Positions 9,419 to 21,716 are shown, counted from the first letter of the stretch. The stretch: DNA of 53,341 nucleotides from Pseudofrankia saprophytica (GCF_000235425.2 NZ_KI912267.1:1175849-1229189), one strand, 5' to 3'. Notes: generated by a model not told the origin, from the letters alone. Made by a program: numbers and translations.

Positions 9419-10102
9419 TCAGGCGCCCGTGGCGGCGACGAGGATCGCGACGAAGGCGCCGAGCAGCAGATGAGGGCCGTAGGCGATGGGGTCGGAGCGG
9501 GTGGCGCGGCGGGTCAGGAGCAGGACGCCGGCGTAGAGGCCGGCGATGACCAGCCCGGTGAGCAGGCCCAACAGCACCGTCGACGGGCCGAGCCAGCCGA
9601 GGGCGGCGCCGAGCAGGCCGACCAGCTTCACGTCGCCGAGGCCGAGACCGCCGCGCGGGATCAGGTACATCGCGCCGAAGACGGCGAGCAGGACGCCCGC
9701 CGCGGCGGCGGCGTCGATCGCGCGGCGGGCGTCCCAGGTGCCCCGGCCGAGGCCGTCGACGACCGCGGCGAGGCCCAGCAGCGCGGCGAGGACCGGGTAG
9801 CTCGGCAGGACGACCGCGTCCGGGAGCCGGTGGACCCGCAGGTCGACCGCCGCCAGCACGATCCCGGCGAGGGTCAGGTAGAGGTAGGCGGGCAGCCAGC
9901 CGGGGCGGTCACGCAGCGCCGCCGTGACCGCGGTCACGGCGATCACCGTGACCGCGGCGAAGGCCGCCGTCGACGGGACCGGCCGGCGCACCGGATCGCC
10001 CTCGTAGGGGGTGAACGCGCCGACCACCCGGGGCATCAGCGGCACCGTCGCCACCGCGGCCACCGCGAGCGCCACGGCGACGGCCAGCCCCACCCGCCCC
10101 AC
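9419..10102 (-). CDS. A24-family prepilin peptidase, short form
   Basis: Aspartic membrane protease that cleaves the leader of type IV pilins or Flp/Tad prepilins. The 227-residue product is almost entirely hydrophobic with about seven predicted membrane segments. Both catalytic Asp motifs of the family are present: VDLRVHRLPD in the middle and GLGLGDVKL (GxGD). The cysteine-rich N-terminal methyltransferase domain of PilD is missing, as in Tad-type enzymes. The start at GTG 10102 is 12 bases after the aroE stop. The position between aroE and aroC is common in actinobacteria. No pilin gene is in the window. Confidence 0.88.
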   Translation of the reverse strand: MGRVGLAVAVALAVAAVATVPLMPRVVGAFTPYEGDPVRRPVPSTAAFAAVTVIAVTAVTAALRDRPGWLPAYLYLTLAGIVLAAVDLRVHRLPDAVVLPSYPVLAALLGLAAVVDGLGRGTWDARRAIDAAAAAGVLLAVFGAMYLIPRGGLGLGDVKLVGLLGAALGWLGPSTVLLGLLTGLVIAGLYAGVLLLTRRATRSDPIAYGPHLLLGAFVAILVAATGA

Positions 10103-10114
10103 CCGCGCCGTGCG

Positions 10115-11143
10115 CTAGCGGGCGCGGCTGGTCAGGCCCAGGCCGCCCGTGCCCGGGAAGGCGGACGCGGTGGTGACGCGGCGGGTGAGGGCCTGGGCGC
10201 CGGCGGCCATGAGCAGGTCCACGTCGACCGGGCGGCCGGTGAACAGGGTGACCTGCTCGGCTGCCTGGGCGGCCAGCACCGCCATGCCACCGGAGACGCG
10301 GGCGCCGGCACGGTAAGCCGTCACGGCGAGCGCCGTGGGCCACGGGTGGTAGAGCAGCTCGACGAGGGGGCAGCCGGCCGGCCAGGTCCACTCGGCCAGT
10401 TGGTCGGTGACGCCCTCGGGCGTGGTCGCGACGACGAGGTCGGGTCCGGAGCGCAGGCCACCGGCGACGATCTCCCAGGGCAGCGCCGTGACCGTGAGCC
10501 CGACGCGCTCGCCGATCTCGGCGAGCGGGGCGACGGCGGCGGGGCGGCGGGCGATGACGCCCGCGCGGCGCACCCCGACGCTGGCGAGCGCGGCCACGGC
10601 GGCGCGCGCCGTCCCGCCGGCACCCAGAATGAGCGCGCGCACGGGCGGCGCGGTGCGGGCCCTGGGCAGCGCCGGCATGGCCGGCTGGTCGGGGGTGGCC
10701 GGGGAGCCGGCCGGCAGCGAGGGAGCGAGTACCGTCTCGGCCCCGCTGGGCCCCCGGCCGACGCCGAGGACCTGGCGGATGGCGTGGCGGATGCCGGCGA
10801 TGTCGGTGTTGTGGCCGGTCAGCGTCCCGTCCGGCTCGACGACGATCGTGTTGAGCGCCCCGACCAGCCGGGCGCTCTCGTCGAGGCGGTCGACGAGCTC
10901 GATGGCGGCCGTCTTGAGCGGCATGGTCAGCGACAGACCGGCCCAGCCGGGTTCGCCGCGGACCTGCCTCAGCAGCGCCGGCAGCGTCGCCTCGTCGGTC
11001 TCGATCGCGGTGTACGACCAGTCGTCCAGGCCGAGCGAGTGGTAGCCCGCCTGGTGCAGCACCGGCGACAGCGAGTGCGCGATCGGCGACCCGAGCACCG
11101 CCGCCCGCCGCGGCCCCGGCGGGGGTGGGGAGGCCTCAGCCAT
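10115..11143 (-). CDS. aroE: shikimate dehydrogenase with a central insertion
   Basis: NADPH-dependent reduction of 3-dehydroshikimate. The substrate loop GSPIAHSLSPVLH, the catalytic Lys in LSLTMPLKTAAIELVD, NTDIAG and the nucleotide fold LILGAGGTARAAVAALA are intact. At about 342 aa it is longer than the usual 270-290. The excess is mostly a roughly 40-residue Pro/Ala-rich insertion between the two domains (GRGPSGAETVLAPSLPAG and following). ATG 11143 is preferred over GTG 11152 because its spacing from the GAGGA upstream is more workable. mltG lies upstream with a 255-base gap. Confidence 0.92.
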   Translation of the reverse strand: MAEASPPPPGPRRAAVLGSPIAHSLSPVLHQAGYHSLGLDDWSYTAIETDEATLPALLRQVRGEPGWAGLSLTMPLKTAAIELVDRLDESARLVGALNTIVVEPDGTLTGHNTDIAGIRHAIRQVLGVGRGPSGAETVLAPSLPAGSPATPDQPAMPALPRARTAPPVRALILGAGGTARAAVAALASVGVRRAGVIARRPAAVAPLAEIGERVGLTVTALPWEIVAGGLRSGPDLVVATTPEGVTDQLAEWTWPAGCPLVELLYHPWPTALAVTAYRAGARVSGGMAVLAAQAAEQVTLFTGRPVDVDLLMAAGAQALTRRVTTASAFPGTGGLGLTSRAR

Positions 11144-11397
11144 GGCGGCCACGGTCCTCGGCGACTACCGGGGCCCCGATCGGGGCTGAGGGCGTGTTTG
11201 CGAACGGAGACACAACGGACCAGGTTGACATAGCCGCGGCCGCTGGTCCAGCCGCCGGCCGCGACGCGTCCGCGAGGCGCGACCCCTCGGGCGGGTCCGG
11301 GCGATCGCGCTCGCCCGGGGACAGACTGGCGGCGATCCGCGGGGACCTCCGCGGCGACGACGGTGCGGCCTCGTCGCCCCGGAGCCCGTCCCGGGTG

Positions 11398-14376
11398 TCA
11401 GTCACCAGGCTGCGCGCCCTCGGCGCGAGCCTTGTTCTCCGCGGCGATCCGCTGGTCCTCGGTGGTCGAGAACTCCGTGAACCCCGACTTGGGCAGCCAC
11501 ACGAAGTACAGCCAGGTCCCGTCCGCCGGGCCGAGCGCGGCGTCCAGAGCCGCCTTGCTGGGGTTCGCGATGGCGCCCGGCGGCAGGCCCGTGCCGTTCG
11601 GGTTGTTGGCCGACGTGTTGTACGGGCTCGGGTTCGCCAGATCGCTCTGGGTGAGCTGCCCGGTGGGCTTGTCCACGGCGTAGCGCGTCGTCGCATCCAT
11701 TCCGAGCGTCCGGAACGCGCCGGTCCGGTCGCCGAGCCGGTTGTAGACCACCCGCGCGACCTTCGGCCGTTCCTCGGGAAGACGCACCTCCATCTCGACG
11801 ATCGAGGCGATGGTGATGATCTCGGACGGGGTCCTGCCCAGCCGCGCGGCCCTGCCCTCCAGGTCGAGCGCGGTGGCCGTGCTCACGAACTGGTCGACCA
11901 TGTGCTGCAGGGTCTGGACCGGCGTTTCCTTCGGGTTCAGGTTGTACGTCGTCGGGAAGAGGTAGCCCTCGACCTTGTTCTTCGCGCTCGGCCCTGGGTC
12001 CTTCCAGTAGCCCGGCAGCTTCAGCCCATGGCCCGCCGGGTCCTTGACGATCGCCTCGTACTGGTCCTTCGGCACACCGAGGATCCTGGACACCTCGGTG
12101 ATGATCCATTCGACCGTCCTGCCCTCGGGGATCGTGAGCCGGTACTTGTTCGCCGTCGGGTCGAGCAGCGCCTCGAGCGCACCCGCGGCGCTCATCTCCT
12201 TCTTCAGCGTGTACGTCCCCGGCTGGATCTTGATGGAGTCCGGGTTGTTGGCCGCGGCGGTGATGAACGCCTTCTGGCTCTTGACCACACCGGCGTCGAG
12301 CAGCACCTTCGCGATGTTCTGCGCGCCCGCGCCCTGGGCGACCGTCACGGTCACGCTGCCAGTACCGGGACCGGGATAGTCGGGAATCTCCGGCGGGCCA
12401 CCGATCTTGCCGATCATCTTGCCGCCGACGAAGATCAGACCGCCCAGCACCAGCGCGACCACCACGAGCATGGCGAGCAGCTTCGGCAGCGCGCTGCCGC
12501 GGCGGCTCCCGCCATCGGCGCCCCGGTGCCGGCTCATGCCGCCCAGCGGATGCGCGCCGCGTCGCCGGTCGTCATCGCCCGCCGGGTCGACGTCGTGATC
12601 GAGATCATCATCCAGCTCATCGTGGTGGCCCCGACCGGAGCGGCCCAGGTCATCGTCGTCATCCAGGTAGTCGTCGTGATCGAAGTCGTCGTCGTCGAAC
12701 TCGGCATGGCGCGCGCCGCGATGGCCATCCTGGCCTGTTCGGCCGCCAGGCGCGCGCGGGTCGGCCGGGTAGCGCTCGTCCTCCGCGTCGTCGGGGCCGT
12801 ACAAATCGTCAGGTGGGGCGATCCGGAAGCGCAGCGCCTCGGTGCGCCGCTCCATCCCCGCGGGGCCACGGCGGCCCGCCGGGTGGCCGCCCTCGTTCGG
12901 GGGAGGCGGCGGCGCGGAGTGCGCGCCGGTGCCGAGGCTCCCGGGGCCGGCGTACGGTGCCGGCTCGGGTCGCGCCGGCTCGGGTCGCACAGGCTCGCCA
13001 TAGCCGCCGCCCACGTCGCGGTGGCCGCCCGGCGGCAGTCCGCCCGTCTGGGCGGCCGTGAAGCCACCGGTGCCACCGGTGCCGCCCGCGCCGGACACGT
13101 CGGCCGGACCGGAGAACCAGGTCGTGCGGGACGGCTCGGCCGTGCCGGAGAGCCCGGCCGTGCCGGATGGCCTGCCCGTCGCGGGGAACCCGTCCGCGAC
13201 GGGCAGGCCATCCGGGCGTGAGAGCCCGCTGCCGGTGGCATATCCAGCCGCGGGGTAGCCCCCGTCATAGCCGGTGACGTCGAATCCTGTGTTTCCGCCC
13301 ACGTCGGGCTGGGCCTGGGCCGACGGGTACGGATCGGCGGAGGCCTGCTGCCCGTCAGCCACATACCCGGCGTCCAGGTAGCCGGAGCTGGCACTGGTGC
13401 CCGGTTGGACGGCTTCACCCCGAGCGAAGTAGCCGCCTGGCTGCTGGTCTCCGGTCCGTGGGTACGGGTCGACGAGGAACGGGTTCTGGTAGGCGGACTC
13501 GCCCGTGCCGCCCGTGTTCGCGGCGTCGTGGCCTGATCCGCCGGCCTGGCCGTAGCCGCCTGGCGCCGGATACCCGGCCGCGCCGTCGCCGGCTCCCTGG
13601 CCGGTTGCGCCCTGGACGCCATAGGCGTCGTAGGTGCCGTAATCGTTGGCGCCCGCCCCGTAGCCGGGGTTCTGGTGGTCCGTCGGCTGGTATCCGCCGC
13701 CGGCCGGCTGGTATCCGCCGTCGGCGGCGTAGCCAGCCGCCGGGTAGGCGCTGTCCTGGTAGCCGGTCTGGTAGCCCGCCGGGGCCTCGCCCGTCGGCGG
13801 GCCGGTCACCAGCGGGCCGGTCACCGTCGGTCCCAGGGGAAGGCCGCCGTCGACCGTGGGACCCACGTACGGGTTGAGGACGGGCGGGCCGACCACCGTC
13901 CCGCTCATCGGCGGGCCGGAGACGGACGGGCCAGGGGCGAAGGAGCCTGCGGCCGAGGGACCGGACACGGACAGGCCGGGGAAGTCCACAGCGGGGAAGG
14001 CCGAGCCGACCGTCGGGCCGGACAGGTCGGGCCCGCTCGACGTCACACCCGCCTGGCCCCCCGGATAGCCGGGCTGATCGCCGACGGTGAAGACGTCCCC
14101 ATAGCCTGGGCCGGTGGCGCCATAGCCAGGTCCGGTAGGTGAAAAGCCACCGGTGGGACCGCCGACGGCGGGCGCCGCGAACGGGTCACCGGCGACGGGC
14201 GAGCCGCCGACGGTGATGTCCGCCGCGTCATCCCGCGGGTCACCCACCGCGAACGGATCGACGGGCCGGGTGCCGTCCCGCGGCGGGCTCGACCATGGGT
14301 CGTTCCCGTTCCCGTTCCCGTATCCGTACCCCGCCCCGCCCCCGACGCCGTTGTCGAGGTCCCAGTGTTGGCTCAC
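11398..14376 (-). CDS. mltG: endolytic murein transglycosylase MltG with long disordered cytoplasmic region
   Basis: MltG (YceG) cuts nascent glycan strands at the membrane and sets their length. The C-terminal 330 residues hold the single membrane helix (about 629-656, LLAMLVVVALVLGGLIFVGG), a LysM-like part and the YceG domain. Its catalytic Glu is in ITIASIVEMEV (near residue 860), followed by ARVVYNRL and the NTSANNPNGTGLPPGAI substrate-binding motif. The first 620 residues are Gly/Pro/Tyr/Ala-rich, with repeats such as GYQPAGGGYQ and PTVGS/GPTVTGP. An acidic Asp/His run (DDDDFDHDDYLDDDDD) then precedes the membrane helix. The family is normally 340-400 aa. The GTG start overlaps the ruvX stop (GTGA). 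Confidence 0.93.
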   Translation of the reverse strand: MSQHWDLDNGVGGGAGYGYGNGNGNDPWSSPPRDGTRPVDPFAVGDPRDDAADITVGGSPVAGDPFAAPAVGGPTGGFSPTGPGYGATGPGYGDVFTVGDQPGYPGGQAGVTSSGPDLSGPTVGSAFPAVDFPGLSVSGPSAAGSFAPGPSVSGPPMSGTVVGPPVLNPYVGPTVDGGLPLGPTVTGPLVTGPPTGEAPAGYQTGYQDSAYPAAGYAADGGYQPAGGGYQPTDHQNPGYGAGANDYGTYDAYGVQGATGQGAGDGAAGYPAPGGYGQAGGSGHDAANTGGTGESAYQNPFLVDPYPRTGDQQPGGYFARGEAVQPGTSASSGYLDAGYVADGQQASADPYPSAQAQPDVGGNTGFDVTGYDGGYPAAGYATGSGLSRPDGLPVADGFPATGRPSGTAGLSGTAEPSRTTWFSGPADVSGAGGTGGTGGFTAAQTGGLPPGGHRDVGGGYGEPVRPEPARPEPAPYAGPGSLGTGAHSAPPPPPNEGGHPAGRRGPAGMERRTEALRFRIAPPDDLYGPDDAEDERYPADPRAPGGRTGQDGHRGARHAEFDDDDFDHDDYLDDDDDLGRSGRGHHDELDDDLDHDVDPAGDDDRRRGAHPLGGMSRHRGADGGSRRGSALPKLLAMLVVVALVLGGLIFVGGKMIGKIGGPPEIPDYPGPGTGSVTVTVAQGAGAQNIAKVLLDAGVVKSQKAFITAAANNPDSIKIQPGTYTLKKEMSAAGALEALLDPTANKYRLTIPEGRTVEWIITEVSRILGVPKDQYEAIVKDPAGHGLKLPGYWKDPGPSAKNKVEGYLFPTTYNLNPKETPVQTLQHMVDQFVSTATALDLEGRAARLGRTPSEIITIASIVEMEVRLPEERPKVARVVYNRLGDRTGAFRTLGMDATTRYAVDKPTGQLTQSDLANPSPYNTSANNPNGTGLPPGAIANPSKAALDAALGPADGTWLYFVWLPKSGFTEFSTTEDQRIAAENKARAEGAQPGD

Positions 14377-14936
14377 CGATCTTCCGTCGGGCGGCGGTCC
14401 CCGGGGGGTCCGCCGGGTGCACCACGACGCGTGTCCAGGGCGTGTTGCAGGATCTGCACGGCTGCCTCCTGGTCGACGAGATCGCGACGGGCACGAGATC
14501 TCAACCCACGCTCGGCCATTCTGCGATGCGCCGCCACCGTCGTCAGCCGCTCGTCGACGAGCCTGACAGGTACCGGGGCGACCCGGTCGGCCAGCATCCG
14601 CGCGTACTGCCGCGCGGCGCTGGCCGCCTGACCCTCCTCGCCAGCGAGGGTCATGGGCAGACCGACCACCACCGCCACAGCCTCCCGTTCCCGGGCAATC
14701 TCGGCAAGCTGGGCGAGATCTCTGTTTTCAGACACGTCCCGACGAAGGGTACCGACCGGTAGCGCGAGCACCCCATCCGGGTCGCTCGCGGCCACGCCGA
14801 CGCGCACCGTGCCGACGTCGACTCCCAGCCAGACGCCGCGCGGCAGCTCCCGCCGGTCGGCGCGATGTCGCGGCTTGCGCCGCCGCTGTGGTGCCGATCC
14901 GCCCGGATCCGCCCCCGCCGTCCCCGCCGAGGCCAC
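14373..14936 (-). CDS. ruvX: Holliday junction resolvase-like protein RuvX/YqgF
   Basis: RNase H-fold nuclease of the YqgF family, linked to 16S rRNA 5' end maturation and Holliday junction resolution. The 187-residue product has GVDVGTVRVGVA (first acidic residue), VVGLPMTLAGEEG, LVDERLTT and VDQEAAVQILQ, the four conserved blocks. A basic N-terminal extension of about 32 residues precedes the fold. The GTG start is 4 bases after the alaS stop and the 3' end overlaps mltG, so alaS-ruvX-mltG form one operon. Confidence 0.94.
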   Translation of the reverse strand: MASAGTAGADPGGSAPQRRRKPRHRADRRELPRGVWLGVDVGTVRVGVAASDPDGVLALPVGTLRRDVSENRDLAQLAEIAREREAVAVVVGLPMTLAGEEGQAASAARQYARMLADRVAPVPVRLVDERLTTVAAHRRMAERGLRSRARRDLVDQEAAVQILQHALDTRRGAPGGPPGDRRPTEDR

Positions 14937-14940
14937 AGGC

Positions 14941-17592
<2,652 letters not shown>

Positions 17593-17852
17593 CGGATTCA
17601 CGTCGTCCAGAGTCGAGGTGTCACGGTCAGGGCGGTGACCCGCCCGTGACCGAGCGGTCAGGGATGACGCGGCGCCGGGCACCTGCCCACCGGCACCGCA
17701 GATCTAATCCAACTTAGTACGTGAGGCACGGGCAACGGCGCGCGCGGCGTTGCGACGTCACCGTACTGCCACGCCGCGCGACGACACCACGAGGTTTCGC
17801 CGTCCGCCGTCCGCCGGCCACCGTCCGCCGGCCATCAGCGGGCGCCGGCCTG

Positions 17853-18125
17853 CTACAGGCGGCGCGGATCCGGCAGGCTCGGCGCCTCGGAGGCGCCCGC
17901 GGGCAGCTCGTCGTCCTGATCGTCGTAGAGGCCGAGCGCGTCCCGCAGCTCGTCCTCCCGCTCGGCCATGAACTCGCGGACGTCGGCCATGAACTCCGAC
18001 AGCGACGCCACCAGCGAGCCCGCCATGCTCCCCGGAGACAGCGCCGACGCGGCCTTGGCCGCCTGGCGGACGACCAGCACTCCGGCGACTGCGCCGAAGG
18101 TGACGTAGAACAGCCGGCGCGACAT
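17853..18125 (-). CDS. DUF6167-like small membrane protein
   Basis: 90 aa with an N-terminal hydrophobic segment (MSRRLFYVTFGAVAGVLVVRQ) and a charged helical tail (EFMADVREFMAEREDELRDAL), a likely membrane-anchored helix. Its ATG follows the DUF948 stop with no gap (TAGATG), so the two are coupled. The pair upstream of alaS is conserved in actinobacteria. The function is unknown. Confidence 0.8.
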   Translation of the reverse strand: MSRRLFYVTFGAVAGVLVVRQAAKAASALSPGSMAGSLVASLSEFMADVREFMAEREDELRDALGLYDDQDDELPAGASEAPSLPDPRRL

Positions 18126-18629
18126 CTAGCGGCCCCGCACCGGCTCGTCGAAGTCGGCCGCCGTGGGCTGGACGGGGGCCGCGCGCCGGCTCGCCCGGGC
18201 GGCCTTCTTCTCGGCCTTCATCTCGGCGGCGACCCGGGAGCCGACCTCGGCGCGGGTCCGCTTCGCCGCGGCCTGGCGGACGCCGTAGGAGAAGGCCGCG
18301 ACCCGCACGATCGGGCCGCCGACGGTCGCCGCGAACAGCGAGCTCATCGACGACACGTTCGTGCTGATGTTCTGCACGTTGGCCGTGATCGCGTCGATCC
18401 GGTCCAGTTCCTTGTTGACGTGCGAGAGCGCGACGTTGACCTCGTCGACGGTGGCGCCGGCCTGGCGGACCCGGGCGGTGCCCTCGTCGATGGCGATGCC
18501 GGTCTGGCGGACCCGGGCCGCGGTCTCGTCGAAGATCTTGCCGAGCTTGTAAAGGGCGTAGCAGCCAAAGAGGACGAGCACGGCGAAGGCGCCCGAGGCA
18601 ATCAGCCCCGCCATCGCGCCACCGGACAT
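18126..18629 (-). CDS. DUF948 family membrane-anchored coiled-coil protein
   Basis: 167 aa: one N-terminal membrane segment (GLIASGAFAVLVLFGCYALY), then heptad-like repeats typical of DUF948 (VRQTGIAIDEGTARVRQAGA, VNVALSHVNKELDRIDAIT). A basic tail with RASRRAAP closes the protein. The start has a strong GAGGAGGAG site 5 bases upstream. It heads a two-gene unit with the DUF6167-like gene. rpsD, which is nearby in Streptomyces, is absent here. The function is unknown; the family is linked to the cell envelope. Confidence 0.85.
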   Translation of the reverse strand: MSGGAMAGLIASGAFAVLVLFGCYALYKLGKIFDETAARVRQTGIAIDEGTARVRQAGATVDEVNVALSHVNKELDRIDAITANVQNISTNVSSMSSLFAATVGGPIVRVAAFSYGVRQAAAKRTRAEVGSRVAAEMKAEKKAARASRRAAPVQPTAADFDEPVRGR

Positions 18630-18746
18630 CTTCGCTCCTCCTCCGTGGTGGGCCGGGCCCCTGCGTCGCCGGGATCTGCCCGGAACGCGAACACCGGTTG
18701 TGTCAGGACCTTACCGACCGGATGGCCCGAAGCACGGCGCGCCCCG

Positions 18747-20465
18747 CTAAGAGCCCTGCTCTCGTGGGCCGGGCGCCGCGTCCGGCCCGGCGCCGCCAGC
18801 CGCTGGTCGCGCGCCGCCGCGCAGCACGGCGCGCAGCTCGTCGGCCCTGGCCGAGGCACGCCGCTCGAAGCCCAGCTGACCGGGGCGGAAGTAGTCGACG
18901 CCCACCAGCTCGTCCGGCGCGTACTGCTGGTCGACCACCCCGCCCGGGTAGTCGTGCGGGTAGCGGTAGCCGTCGCCGTGCCCGAGCCGGCGGGCGCCCT
19001 GGTAATGCGAGTCACGCAGGTGGGCCGGCACCGAGCCGCCCCTGCCGGCCCGGACGTCGGCCGTGGCCGCGTCGATCGCGCGGATCACCGCGTTGGACTT
19101 GGGGGCGAGCGCAAGATGGATCACGGCCTGCGCGAGCGCCAGCCGCGCCTCCGGAAGCCCGATCATCTCCAGGGCCTGGGCCGCGGACACGGCGACGCCG
19201 AGCGCACCCGGGTCGGCCATCCCGATGTCCTCGCTCGCAAGGATGATCATGCGCCGGGCGACGAAACGCGGGTCCTCCCCGGCCTCCAGCATCCGGGCCA
19301 GGTAGTGCAGCGCCGCGTCGGCGTCGCCGCCGCGCATGGACTTGATGAACGCGCTGACGACGTCGTAGTGCTGGTCACCGTCCCGGTCGTAACGAACGGC
19401 CGCCCGGTCGACGGACTGCTCGAGCAGCGCCAGATCCACGGCGGCCGCGGGCTCCCGCGGACCCGCCGCGGTCCCTGCGACCGGCTCGCTCCCTCCGACT
19501 GGCTCGGTCTCCCCGTTCGGGCCCTCCCCGGCCGGACCCTCCCCGGCCGCTGGGACCTCCCCGGCCGCCGCGGGCTCGCCCGTCACCGTGGGCTCGACGA
19601 CCGGCTCGGCCTCGACGGCCGGCTCGGTGCCGGGGGCCAGCGCGGTGCCCGCGGCGGCTGGCTCCCCCGCCGTCCCACCCCCGGCCGGGACCTTGGCCAG
19701 GGCCGCCTCGGCGCTCGCCTCCAGTGCGGTGAGCGCCCGGCGGGCGTCACCACCCGCGAGCCGGACCAGATGGTCCAGCGCGTCCGGGGCGATGCGCACC
19801 CGACCGCCGTAGCCGCGTGGGTCGACCAGCGCCCGGCGCACCAGGACGCGGATGTCGTCGTCGGTGAGCGGAGTGAGGGTGAACAGCAGCGAGCGCGACA
19901 GCAGCGGGGCGACGACGGAGAACGAGGGGTTCTCGGTGGTCGCGGCGACCAGCGTGATCCAGCCGCGCTCCACCGCGGGCAGCAGCGCGTCCTGCTGGGT
20001 TCTCGTGAACCGGTGGACCTCGTCGATGAACAGCACGGTGCGCAGGTCCGGCTCGGGCACCGGCCCGCGCGCCTGCCTGGACCGGCCACTCGACAGGGCC
20101 AGTGCCGCGCGAGCCTCGTCGATCACCGCCCGGACGTCCTTCACCCCGGCCGTGACCGCCGACAGCTCGCGGAACCGCCGCCCGGTCGCCCGGGAGACGA
20201 TGTGCGCGAGCGTCGTCTTGCCGGTGCCCGGCGGGCCCCACAGGACGACCGAGGTCGTCCCGCCGCCCTCGACCAGCCGGCGCAGCGGGCTGCCCGGCCC
20301 GAGCAGATGGCGCTGGCCGACCAGCTCGTCGAGCCCGCGCGGGCGCAGCCGATCGGCCAGCGGCCCCGTCGGCGTCACCGGCGCCGCGTCCGCGGCGGGG
20401 CGGTCACCGGCGACACCGCCGACCGCGCCGCCGGTGGCCGGGGGCACCGTGTCGAACAGGCTCAC
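18747..20465 (-). CDS. rarA: replication-associated recombination protein RarA/MgsA with Ala/Glu/Pro insertion
   Basis: AAA+ ATPase acting on stalled replication forks, related to clamp loaders. Walker A is [12 protein letters not shown], Walker [12 protein letters not shown], sensor 1 [12 protein letters not shown]; the C-terminal tetramerisation region includes [20 protein letters not shown] and SEDIGMADP. At 572 aa it exceeds the usual 430-450. The excess is an insertion of about 85 residues (roughly 260-343) made of degenerate Gly-Glu-Pro-Val-Ala units, placed between the AAA lid and the C-terminal domain. The GTG start follows an upstream TTG-poor region; no closer alternative preserves the N-terminal [11 protein letters not shown]. 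Confidence 0.93.
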   Translation of the reverse strand: MSLFDTVPPATGGAVGGVAGDRPAADAAPVTPTGPLADRLRPRGLDELVGQRHLLGPGSPLRRLVEGGGTTSVVLWGPPGTGKTTLAHIVSRATGRRFRELSAVTAGVKDVRAVIDEARAALALSSGRSRQARGPVPEPDLRTVLFIDEVHRFTRTQQDALLPAVERGWITLVAATTENPSFSVVAPLLSRSLLFTLTPLTDDDIRVLVRRALVDPRGYGGRVRIAPDALDHLVRLAGGDARRALTALEASAEAALAKVPAGGGTAGEPAAAGTALAPGTEPAVEAEPVVEPTVTGEPAAAGEVPAAGEGPAGEGPNGETEPVGGSEPVAGTAAGPREPAAAVDLALLEQSVDRAAVRYDRDGDQHYDVVSAFIKSMRGGDADAALHYLARMLEAGEDPRFVARRMIILASEDIGMADPGALGVAVSAAQALEMIGLPEARLALAQAVIHLALAPKSNAVIRAIDAATADVRAGRGGSVPAHLRDSHYQGARRLGHGDGYRYPHDYPGGVVDQQYAPDELVGVDYFRPGQLGFERRASARADELRAVLRGGARPAAGGAGPDAAPGPREQGS

Positions 20466-20600
20466 CCGTCAACCGTACGGCGGACAGGTCACGGCACCGT
20501 GCCCGGTGCCCGTACGGCTCGGCACAGCCCCGTGGTCGAGCTGCTGCAAGGGGCGACGTCCGCAGGGCCTGGGTCGTGGCCCGCGGCGGACCGGCGCTGG

Positions 20601-21581
20601 TCAGCCGCCGACGCGCTGGTAGCTGGCGAGGTGCGCGAGGTCGGGGGCGGTCTCGGCGATGACGGCGCGGAACCGCGCGGCCGCGGGCGGGCCGAGGCCG
20701 TCGCAGATCTCGGCGAACAGGTCGCGGGCGGCGCGGCGCGGCCAGCGCTCGGGCAGCAGGTCAAGCGGCAGGTCCGGGTCGAGGCTGGGGAAGCGCCGCC
20801 AGGCGGCGAGCGTCGCGGTCCGCGCGACCATCGCCTCGGCGCCCGTCACCGCGCCCGCCCTGACCCGGTCACGCAGCGGGGCATGGGTGGCGACGAAGTC
20901 CTCGTAAAGGGCGTGCAGCTCGGTCAGGTCCCAGGCGGCCATCGGCGGGCGCGGGTCGCTGCGGCGCGCGTCGACGGTCGTCGTCAGGACCGTGGAGGCC
21001 AGCACGCCCAGCTCGGCGAACGCCCGCCGCGCGGGCTCCGCGACCGGGCGAGGACTCACCCACATGCCGTCGTAGAGCGGGGCGAAGCCGAGCCAGCGCA
21101 GCCGGCTGCGCACCGCGTGCCTGACGTCGCGCAGGTCCTCGGGCAGCGAGAAGGCCGCGACGGTCCACCGGCCGTCCCAGGGCTCGTGCCGCTCGCCGAA
21201 GGCCCGCAGCCGGTGCACGTTCTCCAGCACGACGGCGGACGCCTGAGCCGTCAGCCCGTAGTAGGTGTTGCGCCCGACTCGGGACGACTCCAGCACGCCG
21301 CGCCGGGCGAGCCGCGACAGCGCCGCCCGCGCGCCGACCGTCGTCACGTCGAAGTCGGCGAGCAGCGCGACCAGGGCGGCCGACGGCAGGTGCTCACGGC
21401 GGCCGTGCCAGTAGTCGCCTAGCAGGCTGCTGAGCAGCCGCTGCGGATGCGACCCCTCCTGGGAACGCGGCAGGTCGACCTCGGCCTGCCCTGGCAGGGC
21501 GCGCAGGGTCGGCCGCTGGCGCGGAACGAGCGGACTCCCCGGCAGCTGGTCCGGACCGATCGTCCGGCGCGGCGACGTCAC
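20601..21581 (-). CDS. PaaX family transcriptional regulator
   Basis: Regulators of this family repress aromatic (phenylacetyl-CoA) catabolism operons. The product has an N-terminal winged helix (SLLGDYWHGRREHLPSAALV, VGARAALSRLARRGVLESS), the PaaX central domain (WDGRWTVAAFSLPEDLRDVRHAVRSRLRWLGFAPLYDGMWVSP-type sequence) and the PaaX C-terminal domain (LPLDLLPERWPRRAARDLF). GTG 21581 gives 326 aa starting VTSPRRTIGP; the frame stays open upstream but reads unlike the family. It diverges from a GluRS-like gene across 224 bases containing a 10-base-arm inverted repeat. Confidence 0.85.
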   Translation of the reverse strand: MTSPRRTIGPDQLPGSPLVPRQRPTLRALPGQAEVDLPRSQEGSHPQRLLSSLLGDYWHGRREHLPSAALVALLADFDVTTVGARAALSRLARRGVLESSRVGRNTYYGLTAQASAVVLENVHRLRAFGERHEPWDGRWTVAAFSLPEDLRDVRHAVRSRLRWLGFAPLYDGMWVSPRPVAEPARRAFAELGVLASTVLTTTVDARRSDPRPPMAAWDLTELHALYEDFVATHAPLRDRVRAGAVTGAEAMVARTATLAAWRRFPSLDPDLPLDLLPERWPRRAARDLFAEICDGLGPPAAARFRAVIAETAPDLAHLASYQRVGG

Positions 21582-21685
21582 AAAGGGGCAGTTTACGAGC
21601 GGCCGGCACCAACCCGGGAGGATCTTGAAAGTTACGATCGGCCAATCGGCCCCGCTCCAGTGACCGCGGGCCAGGCCGAAGCGGC

Positions 21686-21716
21686 CCTTCTCGATAGGCT
21701 TGGCCGATCGAGAAGG
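21686..21716. promoter_or_regulatory. inverted repeat upstream of the GluRS-like gene
   Basis: CCTTCTCGAT / ATCGAGAAGG, 10-base perfect arms with an 11-base spacer, 90 bases before the synthetase start and 105 before the divergent paaX-like gene. A direct repeat GATCGGCC/AATCGGCC lies about 50 bases away. It could be an operator or an RNA hairpin in the leader. Confidence 0.5.

Noticed and set aside
8987-11233. Open frame of 748 codons opposite aroC, the prepilin peptidase and aroE
   Set aside because: Low-complexity Arg/Gly/Ala/Gln sequence without domains, antisense to three clear genes.
17593-17852. T-box or other leader RNA around alaS
   Set aside because: No T-box sequence (conserved GGTGG-type antiterminator) or specifier hairpin could be identified; only a short direct repeat CGTCCGCCGGCCA is present.
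17721-21422. Open frame of 1233 codons on the plus strand across DUF6167, DUF948, rarA and part of the paaX-like gene
   Set aside because: It is antisense to well-identified genes, has no recognisable domain and a composition typical of GC-rich shadow frames.
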